Of a stretch of DNA of 47,955 nt, positions 38,837 through 47,165 are shown piece by piece. The notes under the pieces are model-generated. The model saw only the letters and a list, made by a program, of their open reading frames with translations, made no database searches and was not told where the DNA came from. The stretch is taken from contig CABWZP010000007.1 in assembly GCA_902509965.1 (NCBI GenBank), positions 1 through 47,955 on the forward strand, written 5' to 3'. Source of the DNA: an uncultured SAR86 cluster bacterium. Its GTDB lineage: Bacteria; Pseudomonadota; Gammaproteobacteria; Magnimaribacterales; D2472. Numbering within the stretch: the first letter of the stretch is position 1; every line of letters starts with the position of its first letter. The translations under genes and the position numbers were made by a program.

Positions 38837-39580
38837 ATGTTACTAAGCATAAATTTAAACAAGATAGCTCTGCTTAGAAATTCACGCGGATCAAACTACC
38901 CTAATCTTGAAAGTTTTGCATTAAAAGCCTTAGACATGGGAGCAGAGGGTATAACGTTGCATCCAAGACCAGATCATCGTCACGCGACATCTAATGATGT
39001 AATAAATTTAAGTAAAATTGTGAAAGATTACGGTGCAGAATTTAATATTGAAGGTAACCCATTTGAAGAAAAAACTGGTGATTATCTTGGGTTTACTGAG
39101 TTAATTAAAATATGTGAACCAACTCAAGCAACTTTAGTACCTGATACATTGGATCAAATTACATCCGATCACGGCTGGACATCTGGAAGCCATGATCAAA
39201 ATTTGATAGGAACAATCAAATTATTAAAATCATATGCAAATAGAGTAAGTCTTTTTATAGATCCAACAACTGAAGGGGTTGATTATGCTCATTCGATGGG
39301 TGCAGACTCAATAGAACTCTACACAGAAAATTATGCTAAAACTTTTAAGAAAATAGATTCTTCATCATTAATTGAAATTTATAAGCAGACTATAATACTC
39401 GCAAAGTCTTTAGGCTTGAGAGTTAATGCGGGACATGATTTAAACTTAGAGAATTTACCAGCCCTAAAGAAGCTCAATCTTATTGACGAAGTGTCGATTG
39501 GACATGCAATCATCGTTGATGCCTTGAATTATGGCTTTGAAGATACTATAAAGAGATATATACAAATTACTAAGGGTTAA
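38837..39580 (+). CDS. pdxJ: Pyridoxine 5'-phosphate synthase
   Basis: INLNKIALLRNSRG, GAEGITLHPRPDHRH, FNIEGNP, NAGHDLNLENLP, EVSIGHAIIVDAL. Confidence 0.97.
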   Translation: MLLSINLNKIALLRNSRGSNYPNLESFALKALDMGAEGITLHPRPDHRHATSNDVINLSKIVKDYGAEFNIEGNPFEEKTGDYLGFTELIKICEPTQATLVPDTLDQITSDHGWTSGSHDQNLIGTIKLLKSYANRVSLFIDPTTEGVDYAHSMGADSIELYTENYAKTFKKIDSSSLIEIYKQTIILAKSLGLRVNAGHDLNLENLPALKKLNLIDEVSIGHAIIVDALNYGFEDTIKRYIQITKG

Positions 39581-39582
39581 GC

Positions 39583-39897
39583 ATGAGTATTGAAGAAAAA
39601 CTTAAAGAACAAATTGCACAAAACAATATTCTTATTTATATGAAAGGAACTCCTTATGAGCCGCGTTGTGGATTTTCAGCAAAAACTGTTCAAGCTTTAA
39701 TTGATTGCGAGGCAGAATTTTCTTATGTTGACATATTGGCTAATTCTGAAATAAGAGCAACCCTTCCAAGTGTTTCAGATTGGCCAACTTTCCCGCAAGT
39801 TTTTGTAGCTGGCGAGTTAATAGGAGGTGCAGATATAGTTACTGAGTTAAATGAATCAGGAGAGCTTAGTAAAATTATACAAGCTGCTGCAAAATAA
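39583..39897 (+). CDS. grxD: Monothiol glutaredoxin (Grx4-type)
   Basis: MKGTPYEPRCGFSAKTVQAL (CGFS), WPTFPQVFVAGELIGGADIV. Confidence 0.97.
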   Translation: MSIEEKLKEQIAQNNILIYMKGTPYEPRCGFSAKTVQALIDCEAEFSYVDILANSEIRATLPSVSDWPTFPQVFVAGELIGGADIVTELNESGELSKIIQAAAK

Positions 39898-39898
39898 A

Positions 39899-40339
39899 TT
39901 ACCCAAAGTCCTTTAACATTGCTTTAAGCTCTAAAGAGTGCTGCTCTTCTTCACCAATCATACTTCTTGCATATTCTTCTAAATAAACTGATGCATCTTC
40001 AACGCTCATAAGCAGTTTCTTGTATAAATTTAAAGCATGTAGTTCATGACCTAATCCTTCTTCTAATATATCTCTAATTGAATGTCTGTTTGTTTCTTCA
40101 ATTTTCGCTATTTTTTGACTAGGATGACCATCTAAACCAGCAATTAGTTCACCTGCTTGTTGAGCATGCAGCAAGGATTCAGTTGCTTGTTCTTTTAAAA
40201 AAGTAACAATAGGTATTCTATAAGGTCCGCTCACCATTAGAGCTGAATGAGTATATCTAACTACCCCAGCTAATTCATATTCCATTATTTCATTAAGAAT
40301 GTTACAAACTTCATCAGAATTTATTGTTTTCATTTCCAT
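39899..40339 (-). CDS. Ferritin-like / bacterioferritin-type protein
   Basis: Four-helix pattern with ExxH motifs: EYELAGVVRYTHSALM, EQATESLLHAQQAGELI, GEEEQHSLELK. Confidence 0.85.
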   Translation of the reverse strand: MEMKTINSDEVCNILNEIMEYELAGVVRYTHSALMVSGPYRIPIVTFLKEQATESLLHAQQAGELIAGLDGHPSQKIAKIEETNRHSIRDILEEGLGHELHALNLYKKLLMSVEDASVYLEEYARSMIGEEEQHSLELKAMLKDFG

Positions 40340-40423
40340 AAAATCTCCACTTTTTTATAAGTTAACAATGTGTAATATAAATTAAAGTATAATTAATGTA
40401 AAGTGTTGATTTTAGGTAATTAT

Positions 40424-40458
40424 TTAATAAGAATCATTATGTTTTTGAGAATCATTTA
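40424..40458. promoter_or_regulatory. Two Fur-box-like elements upstream of the ferritin-like gene
   Basis: AAGAATCATT (40429-40438) and GAGAATCATT (40447-40456), 18 bp apart; second matches the core of the enterobacterial Fur box. Confidence 0.5.
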
Positions 40459-40463
40459 GGATA

Positions 40464-41054
40464 TTAGCTATCAAACTCGTTAACAATCTTACAAAAAACT
40501 TTTGCAGTTATATCAGAATCATAAGCTGCTGAATGTGCTTCTTTAGAATCATAATCTATATTTAAAACATCACATATTCTAGCTAAAACAGTTTGTTTTG
40601 TATGAAGTGCTCCAAGAGTAACAGTATCTAAAACTGAAAAAGGATGAAATGGAGATTTTTTAATATTATTTCTAGATACTGCCTCTGTTAAAAAAGAATG
40701 ATCAAAATGAGCATTATGCCCAATTAAGATTGCTCTAGAGCACCCATTTGCTGTTCTTTCAGTATTTATAATCTTAAAAAGTTCTTCGAGTGCATCTTTT
40801 TCTGTAATGGCATTCCTTAATGGGTGGTTAAGATTAATCTTTGTAAAATCTAATGATTCTTGCTCAACTACTAATCCTTCATATGGCTCTATATGATATC
40901 TATATGTTTTTCCAACATCTAACAATTGAGTGTCTTCATTTTTAATTATTAATGTTGCTGCAATCTCAAGTATTGCATTAGTTTTAGGATCGAATCCGCC
41001 AGTTTCTAAATCAACAACTACGGGTAGATACTTTCGAAATCTTTCTTTAATCAT
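40464..41054 (-). CDS. rnt: Ribonuclease T
   Basis: VVDLETGGFDPKTNAILEIAA (DEDD exonuclease), IGHNAHFDHSFL, AHSAAYDSDITAKVF. Confidence 0.95.
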   Translation of the reverse strand: MIKERFRKYLPVVVDLETGGFDPKTNAILEIAATLIIKNEDTQLLDVGKTYRYHIEPYEGLVVEQESLDFTKINLNHPLRNAITEKDALEELFKIINTERTANGCSRAILIGHNAHFDHSFLTEAVSRNNIKKSPFHPFSVLDTVTLGALHTKQTVLARICDVLNIDYDSKEAHSAAYDSDITAKVFCKIVNEFDS

Positions 41055-41057
41055 TAC

Positions 41058-41732
41058 TCAATCCTTTTGATTTAAATCCTTAAAAAAGTTACTTTTTTGA
41101 TTTTCATCAAAATTATGAAAACTATCCAATTGATCATTAAGTATCTTTAATTGAAGACTTTCTAAATTTTTTTCATTATCTGCATTTCTGTTACCTAATT
41201 TTGTATTGATCACAATACCTATATCTTTATTAAGCTTATTTGCCTTGTCCATTCGCTTCTTCTTTGACTCATTAAACCTAAGCTTTGAGGTAGTATTAAA
41301 GTTAATTTGTGAATTTGCTCTACTCTTTTTTTTATCTGTCTCTATTAGATCTATACAGTCTACGGGACATGGTTCAATACATAATTCACATCCAGTACAT
41401 AAATCTTCAATAATATTATGCATAAGGTTAACTGACCCGGAAATAGCATCCACAGGACAAGCTGTAATGCACTTCTTACAACCTATACATTCCGATTCAT
41501 CAATAACAGCAACCTGATTAGGTATAGTAGGGCCATAGGACATGTCCACAGAAGTAATATTTTTTACAAGAATCTTATTTAAGTTTTGAAGTGTTTCTGT
41601 GCCGCCAGGGACACATCTATCATGAACTACACCGCTGGCAATTTGTTCCGCATATTGATAGCAACCAGGAGTATCACATCTTCCACATTGTATCTGCGGC
41701 AACTCATCATGAATTAACTTAACCAAATCCAT
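41058..41732 (-). CDS. RnfB-like ferredoxin (Fe-S domain plus two 4Fe-4S motifs)
   Basis: LPQIQCGRCDTPGCYQYAEQI; CIGCKKCITACPVDAI; CTGCELCIEPCPVDCI; no N-terminal TM. Confidence 0.88.
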   Translation of the reverse strand: MDLVKLIHDELPQIQCGRCDTPGCYQYAEQIASGVVHDRCVPGGTETLQNLNKILVKNITSVDMSYGPTIPNQVAVIDESECIGCKKCITACPVDAISGSVNLMHNIIEDLCTGCELCIEPCPVDCIDLIETDKKKSRANSQINFNTTSKLRFNESKKKRMDKANKLNKDIGIVINTKLGNRNADNEKNLESLQLKILNDQLDSFHNFDENQKSNFFKDLNQKD

Positions 41733-41737
41733 TGTTA

Positions 41738-42778
41738 TTATGAGTTTACGCCTAATTTAGCTTGTAGTTTTGCGTTAGATGTAGTGTACCCAAAAGGGAC
41801 TCTTTGACCTGGATTAATTCTTCTATATGCCTCTTGAACAGCAATAGTTGTCTCATGAAAACCGCAGAGAATTAGATCAAGCTTACCTTCATAGTGATTA
41901 ATATCACCAACAGCAAAAACACCATCAAGATTTGTTGAATAAGTAGAAGTATCTACATCAATCTTTTTTCCATTTAGATCTATATTCCAATCTAATATTG
42001 GTCCTAATTTTTTGTTAAGCCCAAATAAAAACAAAAGCTCATTAGCTTTAAATTCTTTAACTTCGTTTGAATCAAAGTTTTTTAAGGTTACACCGGTTAC
42101 AGTGTCTTTTCCTAAAATAGAATTTATAACGTAAGGTGTTAGTAACTGTAATTTACCTATTGTAACTAGCTCTCTCATAAGTTTTTCTGTGTGAGGTGCG
42201 CCTCTGAATTCATCTCTTCTATGCACCAAGCTAATTGACTTAGCAATATCAGAAAGCTCAACACACCAGTCCAGCGCCGAATCACCACCACCAAAAATTA
42301 TCAAATCTTTACCTTTATAAAGATCTTTGGACCTTACGGCATAAGATACTCCAGATCCTAAAAACTGATCAGGATCTTCAATATTGGGCGGTCTTCGAGC
42401 CTCAAAAGAACCAGCTCCTGCTGCAATAAATATATTTTTAGTTTTAAATATATTATTTTCTGAAGTAGTAACTTGCCAGGTATTAATATCATTATCAGAA
42501 TTAACAATCTTAATTTCATTGACTCTTTGGTTGAGTAATAAATCATAATCAAATGGCTTAATTTGTTCTATTAATGCATCTACGTGTTCTTGCGCAGTTT
42601 GAAACGGAACTCCGGGAATGTCATATATTGGCTTTTCTGGATAGAGTTCAGCACATTGTCCACCAGGTTTATCTAAATTATCAATTAGGACACAATCTAA
42701 GCCCAACAAACCAGCTTCAAATACTGTGAAAAGACCAACAGGACCTGCACCTATGACAACTATATCAACTTCCTTCAT
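41738..42778 (-). CDS. Thioredoxin-reductase-like ferredoxin/flavodoxin-NADP reductase
   Basis: VVIGAGPVGLFTVFEAGLLGL, DKPGGQCAELYPEKPIYDIPG, FGGGDSALDW, VFAVGDINHYEGKLDLI. Confidence 0.92.
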   Translation of the reverse strand: MKEVDIVVIGAGPVGLFTVFEAGLLGLDCVLIDNLDKPGGQCAELYPEKPIYDIPGVPFQTAQEHVDALIEQIKPFDYDLLLNQRVNEIKIVNSDNDINTWQVTTSENNIFKTKNIFIAAGAGSFEARRPPNIEDPDQFLGSGVSYAVRSKDLYKGKDLIIFGGGDSALDWCVELSDIAKSISLVHRRDEFRGAPHTEKLMRELVTIGKLQLLTPYVINSILGKDTVTGVTLKNFDSNEVKEFKANELLFLFGLNKKLGPILDWNIDLNGKKIDVDTSTYSTNLDGVFAVGDINHYEGKLDLILCGFHETTIAVQEAYRRINPGQRVPFGYTTSNAKLQAKLGVNS

Positions 42779-44751
42779 TTAACTCTTTGACCCTCTTTTG
42801 CGCCTTCATCTGGAGATATTAAGAAAATACCACCATTATCATCTGATGATGCTAAGACCATACCTTCAGATAAGCCGAATTTCATTTTTCTAGGGGCTAA
42901 ATTATATACAAGCACTACCTTTTTATCGGTTAAATCTTCTTTAGAATAAGCGCTTTTAATTCCAGCAAAAACTGTTTTTTGCCCCAAATCACCAACGCTT
43001 AAAGTCAGTTTAATGAGTTTGTCAGCTTCCTCGATATCTTCTGCAGAAATTATCCTAGCAACTCTAAGTTCTACATCTGAGAATTGCTTAATGTCTATAG
43101 TGTTCATGTCATCTGAATTTTCATCATTTGGCATATTATTTTCCTCTTCGTTAAATTGATCAAGTGATAAAGGCTCCATTCTTGTTAAAAGGGGAGTGTA
43201 TTTTTCTAGTTTTTTTGATATTAATTTATCACTAAGACTTTTATATGTTTGTATTTCTACTCCTAATGATTTAAATGCCGCCCCAGTTAATTTGGGCAAA
43301 ACGGGATTCATATATATTGATAATATCCTAAATGCATTAATTGCCGTTGTAGCAACAAAAGTAGCTTCATCATTTTCTAGTTTCCACGGTGTTTTATCAT
43401 TAATGTATTTGTTTGTTAAATCTGCCATATCCATAATCAATCTAATAGCTTTTGAATATTGACGTATTTCAAAGTACTCCTGAATTTGCTCTGCATTACC
43501 AAGAATTGTATTTATTAAATCTTCATCAATATCACTAGATAAAAAGCCTTCATTTTTTTGAATAAATGTTGATGATCTGCTTAGTATATTTAAGTATTTT
43601 CCAACTAAATCTGAGTTAATACGTTGTGTAAAATCTTCTAAATTTAGATCTATATCCTCAACTTTATCATTCAATTTCGCTGCAAAATAGTATCTCAACA
43701 TTTCAGGATTGCAATATTTAGCAAAAGTATCTGTTTTTATTCCAGTGCCCTTTGATTTAGACATTTTCTCGCCGTTAACTGTTAAAAATCCATGTACGAA
43801 TATAGAGTCTGGAAGCTTAAAATTAGCACTATCAAGTGTTGCAGGCCAAAATAAACCATGAAAATAGGCTATATCCTTTCCAATAAAATGCACAATTTCG
43901 TACTCAGAATCATTAGACCAATAATCGTCAATCGATTTATTGTTTGAATTTGCCCAATTTTCAATAGAAGCAATATAACCAATAGGAGCATCTAACCAAA
44001 CATAGAAGTATTTATCTTTTTCGTTTGGTATTTCAAAACCGAAATAGGGGGCATCTCTAGATATATCCCATGGCTTCAAATCTTCTAACCATTCATTCAG
44101 TTTATTTTTTATTGCTGACTGTATATTAACTTCTTCTAAGAATAATTTAAGCATGGACTCTTTTTGAGGTAAGTCAAAAAAGATATGTTCACTATCTTTT
44201 AATTTAGGGGTTGTATTAGTTAATGTTGAAATTGGATTTAATAAATCTCGTGGCTCATAAGTTGCGCCACAAACTTCGCAACCGTCCCCATATTGATTTT
44301 CTGCTGCACATTTTGGACAGGTACCTTTAATAAACCGATCCGATAAAAACATACCCTCATTTTCATCATAATACTGATTAACAGTTTTTTTAATAATTAA
44401 ATCCTTGTCTAAAGCAGCCTTATAAATAATTTCAGAGAATTTTTTATTTTCCTTAGAGTGAGTGGTATGGTAATTCGTAAAATTAATATCATACGTTTCA
44501 TATGTTGCCATATGTTCAGTTCTAACTTTTGCTACTAACTCTTCTGGAGAAATATTTAACTCCTTTGCTTTTAACATTACCGGGGTTCCATGAGTATCAT
44601 CAGCACAAAAGAATAAACACTCATTACCAATTTGATTTTGAAATCTAACCCAAATATCAGTTTGAACAGCTTCAAGTATATGACCAAGATGCAAAGATGC
44701 ATTAGCATAGGGCAATGCTTGCGTAACTATAATCTTTCTTTGCTTGTTAAT
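42775..44751 (-). CDS. metG: Methionyl-tRNA synthetase; apparent start at non-canonical ATT (44751)
   Basis: ALPYANASLHLGHI, FVHGFLTVNGEKMSKSKGT, zinc knuckle, C-terminal tRNA-binding domain. Conserved KIIVTQALPYAN lies upstream of the ORF-track TTG start. Confidence 0.95.
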   Translation of the reverse strand: MNKQRKIIVTQALPYANASLHLGHILEAVQTDIWVRFQNQIGNECLFFCADDTHGTPVMLKAKELNISPEELVAKVRTEHMATYETYDINFTNYHTTHSKENKKFSEIIYKAALDKDLIIKKTVNQYYDENEGMFLSDRFIKGTCPKCAAENQYGDGCEVCGATYEPRDLLNPISTLTNTTPKLKDSEHIFFDLPQKESMLKLFLEEVNIQSAIKNKLNEWLEDLKPWDISRDAPYFGFEIPNEKDKYFYVWLDAPIGYIASIENWANSNNKSIDDYWSNDSEYEIVHFIGKDIAYFHGLFWPATLDSANFKLPDSIFVHGFLTVNGEKMSKSKGTGIKTDTFAKYCNPEMLRYYFAAKLNDKVEDIDLNLEDFTQRINSDLVGKYLNILSRSSTFIQKNEGFLSSDIDEDLINTILGNAEQIQEYFEIRQYSKAIRLIMDMADLTNKYINDKTPWKLENDEATFVATTAINAFRILSIYMNPVLPKLTGAAFKSLGVEIQTYKSLSDKLISKKLEKYTPLLTRMEPLSLDQFNEEENNMPNDENSDDMNTIDIKQFSDVELRVARIISAEDIEEADKLIKLTLSVGDLGQKTVFAGIKSAYSKEDLTDKKVVLVYNLAPRKMKFGLSEGMVLASSDDNGGIFLISPDEGAKEGQRVK

Positions 44752-44813
44752 CTTATATCTAGTTATTGATTCACTTATCTATATTATAATTCAATTCAAT
44801 TAAACAATATTGA

Positions 44814-45506
44814 ATGAGTATTAAAAAAATAATAGCAATAGCCTCAGCGAAAGGAGGGGTTGGAAAATCTACACTCACAGCTTTATCAGCACTGTCGCTT
44901 TGTAATGATTATAAAGTAGGCATTCTCGATGCAGATATTTATGGGCCTAACCAACAAATTTTATTTAATGTTGAGAATATTAAACCTGAGATTATTTCTA
45001 AAAATTCTAAAAAATTCTTTAAACCCATATCATCCAAAGGCATTGAAATATCAAGCATGGGATCAATTATAGAATCTGATAAAGCTACTATCTGGAGAGG
45101 CCCAATGCTTAGTGGTGCCATAAAGCAACTCATCACAAGTACATATTGGAGTGATCTTGACGTACTTTTTATTGATATGCCTCCTGGTACTGGAGATGCT
45201 TACCTAACAGTATGCTCAGAAATTGATCTAGATGGTGTGATATTAGTCTCTACTTCAAATATTTTATCTAAAACAGATACAATTAAAACAATATCTACTT
45301 TTAATAAATTAGATGTTCCAATATTTGGTTATATTGAGAATATGACATTACCACTGTCTGTTGGTGAAGAGCTAACTTTTAATAATGATATTCACAAGAT
45401 AACAACAATAAGTTTTAATGAAAGCATTTATAATATGTCCTTAAATAATATCTCAGATGAGATGCAAATTTTAAAAGAATCTTTAGAGAAAATTATTAAT
45501 GCTTAA
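44814..45506 (+). CDS. Mrp/NBP35-family P-loop ATPase, short, lacking CxxC
   Basis: IASAKGGVGKSTLTALSAL, LDADIYGPNQQILF, DMPPGTGDAYLTV. Confidence 0.9.
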   Translation: MSIKKIIAIASAKGGVGKSTLTALSALSLCNDYKVGILDADIYGPNQQILFNVENIKPEIISKNSKKFFKPISSKGIEISSMGSIIESDKATIWRGPMLSGAIKQLITSTYWSDLDVLFIDMPPGTGDAYLTVCSEIDLDGVILVSTSNILSKTDTIKTISTFNKLDVPIFGYIENMTLPLSVGEELTFNNDIHKITTISFNESIYNMSLNNISDEMQILKESLEKIINA

Positions 45507-46209
45507 ATTACTATTTTTATCCTTATCCTTATTTAGCTTTAATGCATATGTTTTAGCTGATGATGTCCAAGATCCATTTGAAGAGATCAACCAGGTTACG
45601 TTTGCTGTCAATGAGGCTCTTGATAATGCAATAGCTAAACCTATAGCAATTGTATACGGAGATATAACACCTTCATTTATTCAGAATAGAGTAACAAGAT
45701 TCTTTAAAAATCTTGCTGAGATAGATACATTTATAAATCAAGCCTTGCAAGGTAAGCCAAAGCTTGCTTTTCAAGATTTTGGAAGATTTACTATAAATTC
45801 AACGATAGGATTATTTGGATTATTCGATGTTGCAACAGGAATGGGCTTAGAGGCTCATGAAGAGGATTTTGGTCAGACTCTTGGAGTTTGGGGAGTTCCA
45901 AGTGGTCCTTATATTATGTTACCGGTAATTGGACCAAGTAATGCACGAGACCTGATGAGTAGGCCCATATCCTCTTTTCTATCTGGAACTTTTGCCATGA
46001 CTGATACCGATGTAAGACTTGCCTTGACAGCTTTAGATGCACTTGAAACAAGAGAGAGATATCTAGATTTTGAGGCAATGATTCAAGGTGATAGATATAC
46101 CTTTGTAAAAGATGCATATATTCAATCAAGAGACTATGAAATATCTGACGGAGAGAGTGATGAAGATGATTTCTTAGAAGATCTAGACGACTTTTTAATA
46201 GATGACTAG
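45499..46209 (+). CDS. mlaA: MlaA/VacJ-family protein
   Basis: DPFEEINQVTFAVNEALDNAIAKPIA, DFGRFTINSTIGLFGLFDVATGMGLEAHEEDFGQTLGVWGVPSGPYIMLPVIGPSNARD. Confidence 0.95.
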   Translation: MLKLLFLSLSLFSFNAYVLADDVQDPFEEINQVTFAVNEALDNAIAKPIAIVYGDITPSFIQNRVTRFFKNLAEIDTFINQALQGKPKLAFQDFGRFTINSTIGLFGLFDVATGMGLEAHEEDFGQTLGVWGVPSGPYIMLPVIGPSNARDLMSRPISSFLSGTFAMTDTDVRLALTALDALETRERYLDFEAMIQGDRYTFVKDAYIQSRDYEISDGESDEDDFLEDLDDFLIDD

Positions 46210-47162
46210 ATTAGTTCAAGAAGCTGTTCTCTAGATTTAACTATATCTCCGTCTAGGATAGACTGATGAACTTTTTTTCTAAAAGCTCTTGCGTGAGTAT
46301 CGCCTTTGGATAAACCAAAAAGATGCTTAAGCATTCTAGATAAATCATAACCTTTATCACTCATGATTGTTACATAATCTAAATATTCATTTAATATTTC
46401 AACTTTTTGTTTGTTACTACTCGGTTTGTCAAAAAATAATTCATCAACTTTAGAGAGCATAAATGGGTTGTCATAAGAAGCCCTACCTATCATAACGCCA
46501 TCAACTTTCTGTAAGTGCTCTTTGGTTTCCTCAAGATTTTTAATACCACCATTTATAATTATATTAAGCTCCTTGTTATCCTCTTTTAATCTATAAACAT
46601 AATCATATTTTAATGGAGGTATAGTTCTATTTTGCCTTGGACTTAAGCCTTTCAGAAGACCATTGCGAGCATGAATAATAAAGGTAGATACACCAGATGA
46701 TTTAACTATATCTACAAAATTTGATAAGAATTCATAATCTTCTCTATCATCAATACCAAGTCTACATTTTACAGTTACAGGTATTTCTACATTTTTAGAC
46801 ATTGAAGATATACATTCAGCAACAAGTTCAGGTTCCAGCATCAAACATGCACCAAATCTTCCTTTTTGAACCCTTTCTGAAGGACAACCTACATTCAAAT
46901 TTATTTCATCATACCCATAAGCTTCTGCAGTTTTAGCACATTCTGCTAGATGACTAGGATTTGAACCTCCTAATTGAACTGCAACTGGATGCTCTTCATG
47001 ATTATAGTTAAATTGATCCAAACAATTACCAAAAATAATAGAACCAGTTGAAATCATTTCAGTATACAAGTAAATATTTTTTGAAATTAGTCTTAATAAA
47101 AACCTGTCATGCATATCTGTATATTGCATCATAGGCGCTACGCAGACTTTATGAGAAAACAT
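46206..47162 (-). CDS. dusA: tRNA-dihydrouridine synthase A
   Basis: VCVAPMMQYTDMHDRFLLRL, NLNVGCPSERVQKGRFGACLM, VKCRLGIDDREDYEFL, IINGGIKNLEE. Confidence 0.96.
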   Translation of the reverse strand: MFSHKVCVAPMMQYTDMHDRFLLRLISKNIYLYTEMISTGSIIFGNCLDQFNYNHEEHPVAVQLGGSNPSHLAECAKTAEAYGYDEINLNVGCPSERVQKGRFGACLMLEPELVAECISSMSKNVEIPVTVKCRLGIDDREDYEFLSNFVDIVKSSGVSTFIIHARNGLLKGLSPRQNRTIPPLKYDYVYRLKEDNKELNIIINGGIKNLEETKEHLQKVDGVMIGRASYDNPFMLSKVDELFFDKPSSNKQKVEILNEYLDYVTIMSDKGYDLSRMLKHLFGLSKGDTHARAFRKKVHQSILDGDIVKSREQLLELI

Positions 47163-47165
47163 AGA

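Noticed and set aside
41206-41517. 103-aa plus-strand ORF
   Set aside because: Antisense shadow of the RnfB-like gene.
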